In this document: piece by piece, positions 44,756-53,206 of the stretch
How the letters are laid out: each line of letters begins with the position of its first letter
How positions within the stretch are numbered: position 1 is the stretch's first letter
Assembly: GCF_020618475.1 (NCBI RefSeq)
Contig: NZ_CP085335.1
Coordinates: forward strand, 868,001-932,000
DNA from: Haladaptatus halobius
GTDB lineage: Archaea > Halobacteriota > Halobacteria > Halobacteriales > Haladaptataceae
Length of the DNA: 64,000 nucleotides
Direction of reading: 5' to 3'
Made by a program: the position numbers and the translations under genes
The notes under the pieces: generated by a model
Told to the model about the DNA's origin: nothing
Databases searched by the model: none
The model's input: the letters and a program-made list of their open reading frames with translations, nothing else

Positions 44756-44763
44756 AATTATAT
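44756..44763 (+). promoter_or_regulatory. TATA-like box of the soluble transducer
   Basis: AAATTATA in an unusually A/T-rich stretch (44740-44765) lies 25-32 bases before the ATG at 44788, fitting a leaderless transcript. Confidence 0.5.
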
Positions 44764-44787
44764 GTCGTGCGAGTAGAAAGTCCCGCC

Positions 44788-45704
44788 ATGGCACAACCGG
44801 CGCCCCGAGATAGAGCCGAGATAGAACTGGACGAAACGGTCGAAGACGAACTTCTCGATACGGAGTACGACGACGAGGACGCGAACGAAGCGCGCGACGG
44901 ACTGCTCGAACTGTACGAGTCCTCGGAGGAGATAGCCGAGAGCGTCGGCGAGATCGCCGCGCTCTCGACCGACCAGTCCACCGGGATGCGAACCGTTGCG
45001 ACGGAGGTGTCGGAACTGAGCGCGGCGATCCAGCAGGTCGCGGCGTCGGCGGAGCAGGTGTCCACCGCGAGCGAGCGAAGGACGGACAGCTATCCGCCGA
45101 AGACGTCGGTGCGGCGATGGAGGCGATACGGGAACTCGCCGGGAACGTCACCTGGGACGTGTACACGATTCGAAACGGTATCGGGGAGATTGAGAAGATA
45201 ACCGAGGTCATCAACACCATCGCCGACCAGACGAACCTCCTCGCGCTGAACACGTCCATCGAGATCGCCCGCGCCGGGGATGCGGGATGCGGATTCGGGG
45301 TCGTCGCCGACGAGATAAAAGCGTTGGCGACGCAGTCGCAGGAACAAGCCGGGGATATCGAACGGATGGTGACGCAGATTCAGGACGACGCCGAAAGCGC
45401 GGTTACGCGACTCGACGAAGGCGAATCGCAGATAAATGCGAGCGTCGAGCGAATCGACGAGACGATGGAGATCCTCGACGAGATCGGCGACGCGGTCGAG
45501 GAAGCGACGCTCGGTATTGAGGAGGTCGCGGACGCGACCGACGAGCAGGCTGCGAGCGCGGAGGAAGTCGCGTCGATGATAGACCAGACCGCACAAAATG
45601 CGAGCGATATCGGGGACGAAGCGGGCGAAGTCGCCGTCGCCGTCGAGGAGCAGACGATGGTGATTCGGGACGTAAACGACGCGATGAACGAGGTGGTGGA
45701 CTGA
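44788..45704 (+). pseudogene. Soluble methyl-accepting chemotaxis-type transducer, frameshifted
   Basis: The first frame gives an acidic N-terminus (about 1-50) and a coiled coil ([20 protein letters not shown]) up to STASER. The second frame continues [18 protein letters not shown] and the signalling hairpin tip of chemoreceptors, [20 protein letters not shown] and [20 protein letters not shown]. There is no membrane helix, HAMP or sensor domain, so it would be a short cytoplasmic transducer of about 305 residues. The break is in (GCGA)3 at 45067-45078; a fourth unit restores one frame exactly. Both halves are otherwise intact. It lies 55 bases before a DUF7504 + CHAT unit on the same strand. 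Confidence 0.85.
45067..45078 (+). repeat. Tetranucleotide repeat (GCGA)3 at the transducer frameshift
   Basis: Three tandem GCGA units sit exactly where the transducer frame is lost. Four units would read Ala-Ser-Glu-Arg-Ala-Lys-Asp in frame. Slippage by one unit is the simplest explanation. Confidence 0.7.
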
Positions 45705-45723
45705 ACGATCGGCACGAACCGAA

Positions 45724-45730
45724 TTTTTAT
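45724..45730 (+). promoter_or_regulatory. TATA-like box of DUF7504 copy 1
   Basis: TTTTTAT lies 30-36 bases before the ATG at 45760. The module therefore seems to have its own promoter, separate from the transducer. Confidence 0.5.
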
Positions 45731-45759
45731 CACCACCTACTTCCATCGGTTTCTCACTA

Positions 45760-46458
45760 ATGCGTCCCGCAGAGATCTCGTTTCGCGGCGGGAACAGCGC
45801 ACCCAAGTTTCACGACGCTCTCGCCGATTTCAAACGGCGAGGGTGTAATATCCTCGTCACCGGACGGGTCTCCGAGACGACGACGAACCGAACGACGATA
45901 CAACTGCTCGGTGCGAGCACGGAAGAGCGAAAGCGCGTTCTCGTTCTCACGGACGCGACCACCCGGTACGCTGGCGCGAAACTCCCCGCGGGCACGAGGA
46001 TGGACGACGCCGACGTGTGGATCATCGACTGGGGGGACGACGAGCGCGCCGCCCGGGCGATGCCGACCCCGACCATCCCGCGACCGAACGACTCCGCCGA
46101 GGTCGGTCTCCGCGACCTCCGGTCGGATATCGTCACCGCCGTCAGTTTCTTCGATGAGTGGGCGGGCGGTCTCGCCCCGTTAGAACTCCGACTGTCGCTC
46201 GATTCGCTCGTCAAACCGCTCGAACGGTACGACCGAGACACCGTCGAACAGTTCCTTCGAATCGTTACGGCGCTCGTCCGCGGCGTCTCCGGCATGGCAC
46301 ACTTCCACCTGCCGATTCCGGACGACGACACGCTGGTGCAAGAACTGTCGCAGCTGTTCGACGCGCGCGTCGAAGTGAAGCAGGGTGACGGACTGGTGCC
46401 GAAACAACGCTGGCACGTCCCCGAGTACGACCAGACGACGAACTGGGTTCGGTTATGA
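45760..46458 (+). CDS. DUF7504-type RecA-like sensory protein, module copy 1
   Basis: The 232-residue product starts with a helix (PKFHDALADFKRRGCNILVT) leading into ILVTGRVSETTTNRTTIQLL, which looks like the strand-loop-helix of a RecA/KaiC fold whose Walker A Gly-Lys-Thr has been lost. VWIIDWGDDE resembles a Walker B strand. The second half (about 120-232) contains LRLSLDSLVKPLERYDRDTV and VSGMAHFHLPIPDDD and ends QRWHVPEYDQTTNWVRL. It is a paralogue of the C-terminal part of the protein at 62404-63360. Its stop overlaps the next start (ATGA), so it is coupled to the CHAT gene. Function unknown; a regulator or adaptor of the protease is my inference. Confidence 0.8.
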   Translation: MRPAEISFRGGNSAPKFHDALADFKRRGCNILVTGRVSETTTNRTTIQLLGASTEERKRVLVLTDATTRYAGAKLPAGTRMDDADVWIIDWGDDERAARAMPTPTIPRPNDSAEVGLRDLRSDIVTAVSFFDEWAGGLAPLELRLSLDSLVKPLERYDRDTVEQFLRIVTALVRGVSGMAHFHLPIPDDDTLVQELSQLFDARVEVKQGDGLVPKQRWHVPEYDQTTNWVRL

Positions 46459-48550
46459 ATCGAGAGGATTCTGACGGCGAGACGACTGAGCCGAGATTCG
46501 AGCCGATTTCGAGTCCATCGGGCGTAGCGATATTCGATCCGATCGAGAAAATTCGGTTCGAACTGCACACGTCCGACCCCGTAACGTTGCAACCGACCAG
46601 TACGGATGACTTCCCGTTTCCGATGGATTCGGCGGTCACGTTATCGACGCGGCGGATCGTCGTTTCAGAAACGATTCCGATAAACTTCTGGGCTGGAGAG
46701 AACCCGTCGAACGGTGTGATTTGAACACGGACGAACTATCCGTCGCACCCAACGAGTACTGTCTCGAAATTGTATCGGTACCAATAAAACTCTATATCGG
46801 CCTCGAATCCGCGGTTCTGGTGAAACGTGACGACGAAACGACCATCGTCGAATTCGACGACGATCGGTCGGTGTGTATCGGCGTAAGGTCGCTACATACA
46901 CGTCCGGCAGGGACGATAACGGTGACGGACCACGTCGAGGACGTGATGCGAGCAGTATAGCTGTTTGGGTCGGCACTGAAGACGACCAGTCTCGAACGGG
47001 CGTATCCCACACTCCGCGGCCATCTGCCTACTATCGAACGCGGTGCGGAGTTTTCGACGCCGAAGGAACTTGAACCGCCGAACACGAACGTCAAACTCGT
47101 ACTCCCACCAGAGCGCGAGTACGTGTACCCAGCCGCGTCGCTCTCGTACTATCTCGGGGCGGAACTCGTTTCGGGAAACGAACCCACCCTCGTCGCGGAC
47201 GGATTCGAGTATCCGTTGGCCGGTTTGGAAGGCTACGAATCGACCGTCGGCCGCACTCTTCGTCAAGCATTGTTCCTCGATTGCGTGGTTCGAACCGAGG
47301 GCTACTATCAGATCGACCTCCACGAGCGCCAGCAGGTCGAACCGCTGGTCGACCTCGATTTCGCGGCGCTCTACGACGCACCGTTGTCCGAGCGTCTCGG
47401 TGTGTATCTCGATGTTCCCTTCGAGACGCTCGAACCGCACGTGCCGGAGTGGCACTTGACCACCGACATTGTGCCGACACACGAGAACGTCGACGCGCTC
47501 CCGTTCGTGGCGAACGACCTCGCTCTGATTCGGTGTCCGTCACGAGTGAACGACGCCACGATCAGCGCACCACCACATACACTGACCGAATTCTGCCGAA
47601 GCACGGGCTCGGTATTCACCGAGAACGAATCAAAACCGCTGATAGTCGAACCGGACACGGTCGAGAGTATCGAGCATGCGTGGATCGGTGACGGGTATCC
47701 GATAGGAAGCAACAAGGCGTCCGTCAAGTCGTTACGACGGAGATTCGAAACGCCTCGCGCCGCCGACCCGACCATTTGAATTCAGGTCGTCTGCAACGGC
47801 GAAAGCATGCGCGAGGAAGAGACGGTCGGGGACTTGTACGGATTCCGTGATATGCTCGACTACGACGTCGAAATCGCGTACGACCTCACGACCGACCAAC
47901 TCCGCGAACAGTTTGCAGCATCCATAGATTTTCTCCACTATATCGGCCATGTCGATCATCAGGGAATCCATTGTGTCGACGGCGTTCTCGACGCGCGGAG
48001 CCTCAGTACGGTGAACGTGCGAACGTTCTTACTCAACGCTTGTCGCTCGTACGAACAGGGTGCTGCGTTGGTCGAAAAGGGCAGTCATACGGGCGTCGTC
48101 ACCCTCTCAGAGGTGTCCAATCAAGCTGCTACGAAAGTCGGTCGAACGCTCGCCCGATTTCTCAACGCTGGCTACCCATTCGGTATCTCGCTGTCTATCG
48201 CACGGCAGCAGACGCTCGCGGGACACCAGTATATCACCATCGGCGATGGGAGGACGATACTCTGTCAATCAAGTGCTGGCGGATGTCCCTACCACCGTCT
48301 CGGTCTGGTCGACGAGGAGACATTTCACATAACACTAGAGTGGTACATCGACTTCCATTTTGGTATCGGCAGCAACATTGGACTGAACGTAGAAAGCGTA
48401 ACGAAACAGTATCTCGGCCCTGGAACCATCGAATCGTTCGAACTGACGGCAGAAGAACTCGATAGATATCTCGAACTGGATCAGTCCCCGATCGAGTACG
48501 ACGGCGACCTCTACTGGAGCGGCGAGATCACCGCCGCCGATCTCGACTGA
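46455..48550 (+). pseudogene. Large CHAT-domain (caspase-like) protein, module copy 1, broken
   Basis: About 698 codons, disrupted three times: a frameshift near 46640-46685, a TAG at 46958-46960 and a TGA at 47777-47779; the last two lie in one otherwise open frame. The N-terminal part (FDPIEKIRFELHTSDPV; VPIKLYIGLESAV; FGSALKTTSLERAYPTLRGH) is the paralogue of the gene starting at 63436. The middle (47050-47780) is a long unrecognised region. The C-terminus is a CHAT cysteine-protease domain: DFLHYIGHVDHQG (catalytic His codon 47948-47950) and FLLNACRSYEQGAALVEKGS (Cys codon 48041-48043), then GVVTLSEVSNQAATKVGRTL. The catalytic pair survives, downstream of the stops. Base composition is more A/T-rich than the neighbours. 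Confidence 0.82.
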
Positions 48551-48559
48551 AAGGGCCGA

Positions 48560-48566
48560 TTTTTAT
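48560..48566 (+). promoter_or_regulatory. TATA-like box of the DHPS-like gene
   Basis: TTTTTAT lies 24-30 bases before the ATG at 48590, typical leaderless spacing. Confidence 0.5.
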
Positions 48567-48589
48567 TCCTCCGCTCCCCTCGTCCGAGT

Positions 48590-49408
48590 ATGCAGAACGT
48601 CTCCGCCGCAGGACTCGGAATCGGGCAGGCGCATCCGCCCCGAATCATGGGCGTGTTGAACGTCAGCGAGGAGTCGCCGTACGACCCGAGCGTCTACGAC
48701 GACCCGGATGAGGCCGCCGAGTACGTCGATTCCGAACTCCTCGACGAAGGCGCGGACATCGTGGACGTGGGCCTCGAATCGGCGAACAAGCGGTTCGAAG
48801 TGCTGACCGCCGAGGAGGAACTCGACCGCCTCGACGCGGCGGTCGAGACCATCGAACGAGTCTCCGGCGACGCCGTCTTCTCCATCGAGACGCGGTACAG
48901 CGACGTGGCGGACGAGGCGCTTTCGCGCGGATTCGACGTGGTGAACGACATCTGCGGCTTCGCCGACCCGGAGATGGCGTCGGTCTGCGAGCGCCACGAC
49001 GCCGCCGTCGTGAAGATGGCGAGTCCGCCGGACTTGCACCGACCGGGCGCGATAGCGCGAGTGGACGATATATACGACGCGCTGGCCAGCGAACCCCTGA
49101 CCGACAAGACCATCTTCGACCCGGCGTTCGGAGGGTGGAGCGAGGAGAAGACGCTGGCGGACGACCGGGAAACGTTCCACCGACTCGCCGAGCTTCGGAA
49201 ACTGGGGCGGCCCATCCTCGTCTCCATCAATCGGAAGAATTTCCTCGGCGACGTGGTCGACAGGGACACCGACGAACGACTCCCGGCGAGCCTCGCGGCG
49301 ACGGCGCTGGCGGTCGAGCGCGGCGCGGACGTGATTCGGACGCACGACGTGGCGGAAACGGTGGACGCCGCGACCATCGGGCACGTACTCGGACGAAACC
49401 GCGAATGA
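48590..49408 (+). CDS. Dihydropteroate synthase-like protein
   Basis: The 272-residue product has the pterin-binding fold of DHPS: PRIMGVLNVSEESPYDPSVY at the start, EGADIVDVGLESANKRFEVL, and VVNDICGFADPEMASVCERH. DHPS joins a pterin to p-aminobenzoate in folate synthesis; haloarchaea often carry two DHPS-like genes. The usual Asn/Asp and Lys/Arg of motif regions are mostly kept (SINRKNFLG, IRTHDVAET), so activity is likely. It is followed by mptE, the next pterin-pathway gene, after 118 bases. Confidence 0.87.
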   Translation: MQNVSAAGLGIGQAHPPRIMGVLNVSEESPYDPSVYDDPDEAAEYVDSELLDEGADIVDVGLESANKRFEVLTAEEELDRLDAAVETIERVSGDAVFSIETRYSDVADEALSRGFDVVNDICGFADPEMASVCERHDAAVVKMASPPDLHRPGAIARVDDIYDALASEPLTDKTIFDPAFGGWSEEKTLADDRETFHRLAELRKLGRPILVSINRKNFLGDVVDRDTDERLPASLAATALAVERGADVIRTHDVAETVDAATIGHVLGRNRE

Positions 49409-49526
49409 CGGGAAGACTTATACCGGACGACCATCCAACGGGAGGTAAGCCGGAAGTGCTTCCATGGGTAGGGGTACTCGTCGGGTGCACTTCTCGCGCG
49501 GACATTCAACTCCTCCGGAGCGACGC

Positions 49527-50216
49527 ATGAACTTCGACGAATGGGAGCCGGTGTACGCCGCCATCCTCGAAGCGTTCGGCTTCTCCCGCGCGGACGACGA
49601 ACGCGCCCGTGACGTGCTGGCGGAGCGTTCCGTCCCCTTCGACCTTGATCGATTCGACGATTTCGCCGGGAAGACGGTCGCCGTCGCCGGGGCGGGGCCG
49701 TCGCTCGACGCCGAACTTGACCGAGCGCGCGAGGCCGAGTTCGTGCTGGCGGCGTCCACTGCCGCGGATACACTCCTCGACGCGGGACTCGACGTGGACT
49801 GCATGGTGACGGATCTGGACAAGAACCCCGAAACGGCCCGCGAGTTGACCGAACGGGGAGTTCCGGTCGCGGCGCACGCCCACGGCGACAACGTTTCGGC
49901 CATCCGGGAGTACGTCCCGACGTTCGATGCGGAGCACGTGCTGGCGACGACGCAGGCCGAACCCCGCGGCCCGGTTCGTAACTTCGGCGGGTTCACCGAC
50001 GGCGACCGAGCGGCCTTCCTCGCCGACCACTTCGGGGCGGGGGACCTCGTCTTCCTCGGGTGGGATTTCGACGACCCCTCGGTGGACGCCGTGAAATGGC
50101 GGAAACTGCGCTGGGCGGAGCGCCTGCTCTGCTGGCTCGAACTGCGACGGGACGAGCGATTTTCGGTGCTCGACGGGCGACGCGAGGATATCGACACGAG
50201 CGCGCTCCCGCCGTGA
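49527..50216 (+). CDS. mptE: 6-hydroxymethyl-7,8-dihydropterin pyrophosphokinase, archaeal type
   Basis: The 229-residue enzyme makes the pyrophosphate ester that DHPS uses. It is the archaeal MptE (DUF115) form: FAGKTVAVAGAGPSLDAELD, GLDVDCMVTDLDKNPETARE and VPVAAHAHGDNVSAIREYVP, then FGGFTDGDRAAFLADHFGAG. It lies just after the DHPS-like gene on the same strand. The ATG at 49527 is chosen because MNFDEWEPVYAAILEAFGFS matches the family start; 21 further codons upstream look non-coding. Confidence 0.93.
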   Translation: MNFDEWEPVYAAILEAFGFSRADDERARDVLAERSVPFDLDRFDDFAGKTVAVAGAGPSLDAELDRAREAEFVLAASTAADTLLDAGLDVDCMVTDLDKNPETARELTERGVPVAAHAHGDNVSAIREYVPTFDAEHVLATTQAEPRGPVRNFGGFTDGDRAAFLADHFGAGDLVFLGWDFDDPSVDAVKWRKLRWAERLLCWLELRRDERFSVLDGRREDIDTSALPP

Positions 50217-50243
50217 TTTCCTTCCCTCGCTTGCACGGCGGAG

Positions 50244-50250
50244 TTTTTAT
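50244..50250 (+). promoter_or_regulatory. TATA-like box of the FAD oxidoreductase
   Basis: TTTTTAT lies 26-32 bases before the ATG at 50276. Confidence 0.5.
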
Positions 50251-50275
50251 CGTCCGCCTTGTCCATTGCCAGCGT

Positions 50276-51682
50276 ATGACAGGCGACTGTTCGTTCCTCC
50301 GCGATCTCCCGCTCGGCGACGACCAGCTATCGTTCGACGACTCCCAGCGCGACGGACACGCCGGCGACTGGGGGACGCCGGAGTCGGAGCGGGTGCGCCC
50401 GGACGCTGTGGTGTGGCCCGAATCGACGGACGACGTGGCGAGCGTGCTCGCGGCGGCGGACGACCGAGGAGTGCCGGTCACGCCCTACGCGGCGGGGACG
50501 AGCCTCGAAGGGAACGCGACCCCCTCCCGCGGCGGAATCAGCATGGACGTGAGCCGAATGAACGCGGTGCTCGACGTGCGCCCCGACGATTTTCAGATCG
50601 ACGTCGAACCAGGCGTCTTCGGCTCGGTCGTGGACGAGACCGTCGCTAGCCACGGTCTCTTCTTTCCGCCCCTGCCGTCGTCGGGCGACATCTCGACCAT
50701 CGGCGGGATGATAGCCAACGACGCCAGCGGAATGAAGACGGTGAAGTACGGCGAGGTGAGCGACTGGGTGCTCGAACTGGAGGCCGTGCTGGCTGACGGG
50801 TCGGTCATCACTGCGGGGAGCGGGGCGGTCAAAACCTCCAGCGGCTACAACCTGAAAGATCTCGTCGTCGGGAGCGAAGGAACTCTCGCGGTCGTCACGC
50901 GGGCGACGCTCGAACTCGCCGGGCGACCCGAGCAGATTCGGGGCGGTCGCGCCATCTTCGACGCGCTGTCGGACGCGGTCGAGGCGGTCTCCGACGCGGT
51001 TCGCTCCGGCGTGGACGTGGCGACCATCGAACTTGTGGACGAGACGAGCGCCGCGATGGCGAACGCCTACACGGGGTCGTCCTTGCCGGACTCCCCGATG
51101 GTGTTCGTCGAGTTCCACGCGAATCACGGCGTCGACAGAGAAATCGAGTTCTGTCGCTCGGTGTTCGAGGCGCACGACGTGTCGCAGTTCGAAACAGCCG
51201 AGGGCGACGAGATGGACGACCTCTGGCAGCCCCGGCGAGAGCTGGCGTACGCGGTGCAGACCTACGACCCGGAACTCTCGCCACTCCACCCCGGCGACGT
51301 GACGGTGCCCATCAGCAAGTACCCAGAGACGGTTCGACACGTGCGCCGACTCGCCGAGGAACACGACCTATTGATTCCCTGCTTCGGCCACGCCGGGGAC
51401 GGAAACCTCCACCACTCGGTGCTGGTGGACGAGTCCGACGACGACCACGTCGAGCGCGCCCGGCGGGTACAGACCGAAATCGTGAAGCGGGCCATCGATG
51501 TGGGCGGCACTTGCACGGGCGAGCACGGCGTCGGACGCGGGAAGCGCGAGTACCTCGAACTCGAACACGGCGAGGAAAGCGTCGAAGCGATGCGCCGGGT
51601 GAAACGCGCCCTCGACCCGAACGACACGCTGAACCCCGGGAAGATATTCCCCGAAACGAGGGACGGCGGGTGGATGCGGTGA
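50276..51682 (+). CDS. FAD-linked oxidoreductase, D-lactate dehydrogenase/GlcD type
   Basis: The 468-residue enzyme has the FAD-binding PCMH domain: VTPYAAGTSLEGNATPSRGG, FFPPLPSSGDISTIGGMIAN and DLVVGSEGTLAVVTRATLEL. The C-terminal domain contains IPCFGHAGDGNLHHSVLVDE and GGTCTGEHGVGRGKREYLEL, which bind the 2-hydroxyacid substrate. It would oxidise D-lactate or glycolate to the keto acid and pass electrons to the membrane. No iron-sulfur partner gene lies next to it. An FMN-dependent 2-hydroxyacid oxidase is encoded later (61033-62247). Confidence 0.92.
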   Translation: MTGDCSFLRDLPLGDDQLSFDDSQRDGHAGDWGTPESERVRPDAVVWPESTDDVASVLAAADDRGVPVTPYAAGTSLEGNATPSRGGISMDVSRMNAVLDVRPDDFQIDVEPGVFGSVVDETVASHGLFFPPLPSSGDISTIGGMIANDASGMKTVKYGEVSDWVLELEAVLADGSVITAGSGAVKTSSGYNLKDLVVGSEGTLAVVTRATLELAGRPEQIRGGRAIFDALSDAVEAVSDAVRSGVDVATIELVDETSAAMANAYTGSSLPDSPMVFVEFHANHGVDREIEFCRSVFEAHDVSQFETAEGDEMDDLWQPRRELAYAVQTYDPELSPLHPGDVTVPISKYPETVRHVRRLAEEHDLLIPCFGHAGDGNLHHSVLVDESDDDHVERARRVQTEIVKRAIDVGGTCTGEHGVGRGKREYLELEHGEESVEAMRRVKRALDPNDTLNPGKIFPETRDGGWMR

Positions 51683-51806
51683 GTGTCGCCCTCGGCGAGA
51701 GCGAAGCGGGGCGGAACGCGCAGTTTCGCCGCGCCGCGTTCGAATCGCGGTTCGAATTCCGTTTCGCATCCCCTCCCTTTTGCCGCCCGGACGCGTATCG
51801 GCGGAC

Positions 51807-53155
51807 ATGAAGCGGCGACGCTTTCTTGAAGCGACGCTCGCCGGCTCGGTGACGGGACTGGCCGGCTGCGGGCAACCGACCAGCCGCAACGCCCAACCGA
51901 ATTCGACCGGCACGGAAACGGCCGGGACGACCGGAACGTCGGGGACGAACACGATGGCGGGTAACCCACCTGACTCGGTCGGTGTTCGAACATTGGCCAG
52001 CGGCATGGATGTGCCGCTGGACGTGGCCTTCGCACCCGACGCCGACCGTCGGTACATCGCCGACCAGGTCGGTCTCGTTCACCTCCAGAAATCGAACGGC
52101 CTCCGCGACGAGCCGTTTCTCGACCTGCGTGACACCGTCGAAGCAGGCGGCGAAAGGGGACTGCTGGGGATAGCGCTCCATCTCGACTTCGCCGAGAACC
52201 GCCGGCTGTTCGTCCGCTACACCGCCCTGCCGCGATCCGGAACGCCACCGGACTACAGTCACACGTTCGTCCTCTCGGAGTTCGCGGCGACCGAAGACGG
52301 CGGCCGAGCAAAGCGCGACTCCGAACGTGTCGTCTTGGAGATTCCCGAACCGCAGAGCAACCATAACGCCGGAGACCTCAAGTTCGGGGGGACCGCTACC
52401 TCTACGTGGCGGTCGGCGACGGCGGCGGGGGCGGCGACCAAGGGACGGGTCACGTCTCCGACTGGTACGACGCCGTCGACGGAGGCAACGGGCAGGACGT
52501 GACCGAGAACCTCCTTGGGAGCATCCTCCGTATCGACGTCGATAGCCGAGCGAACGGGAAGGGTTACGCCGTCCCCGACGACAACCCGCTGGTCGGTACC
52601 GACGGCCTCGACGAACACTACGCGTGGGGGTTCCGAAATCCGTGGCGGATGTCCTTCGACCGCGGAGAGTTCTTCGTCAGCGACGTTGGGCAGAGCCGGT
52701 ACGAGGAGGTGAGCCTCGTCGAGAAGGGCGGCAACTATGGGTGGAACGTCAGGGAGGGAACCCACTGCTACGAGGTGGGCGACTGCCCGAGTCGGACGCC
52801 TGACGGCATCCGCGGCGGCGAGCGGCTCACCGCGCCCATCATAGAGTATTCTCACTCGGGCGGTTCCGTCAGCGGAATCTCGGTCATCGGCGGGTACGTC
52901 TACCGCGGGTCGGCGTTCCCGGAGATGCGAGGGACGTACGTCTTCGGCGATTTGCAGGCCAATGGGCGACTGTTCGCCGCGACGCGTCCCGACGACGGCG
53001 GTCGGTGGCCGACGCGGGTCGTCACGGTGGCCGGAAACGGCGGAAACAAGTTAGAGCAGATTTTCTCGTTCGGCCGCAACGACAGCGGGGAGCTGTACGT
53101 GCTCGGCACCGGAACCGACGGCGGCGGGCTCCACCGTATCGTCCCCGCTGGGTGA
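51807..53155 (+). pseudogene. PQQ-type glucose/sorbosone dehydrogenase lipoprotein, frameshifted
   Basis: The first frame gives a Tat lipoprotein signal (MKRRRFLEA with LAGC as lipobox), a Ser/Thr-rich linker, then the beta-propeller start: GMDVPLDVAFAPDADRRYIA, GGERGLLGIALHLDFAENRR and EPQSNHNAGDLKFG. The other frame continues YVAVGDGGGGGDQGTGHV, HYAWGFRNPWRMSFDRGEFF and GNYGWNVREGTHCYE, up to a normal end at 53155. The break is in a run of six G (52386-52391); seven G would restore one frame of 449 codons. It would oxidise sugars with PQQ outside the cell if intact. Confidence 0.85.
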
Positions 53156-53206
53156 CGATCTTCGCCGGACGACCGCGGCTTCACCGCCGACTCGGCGGAC
53201 GTAACT

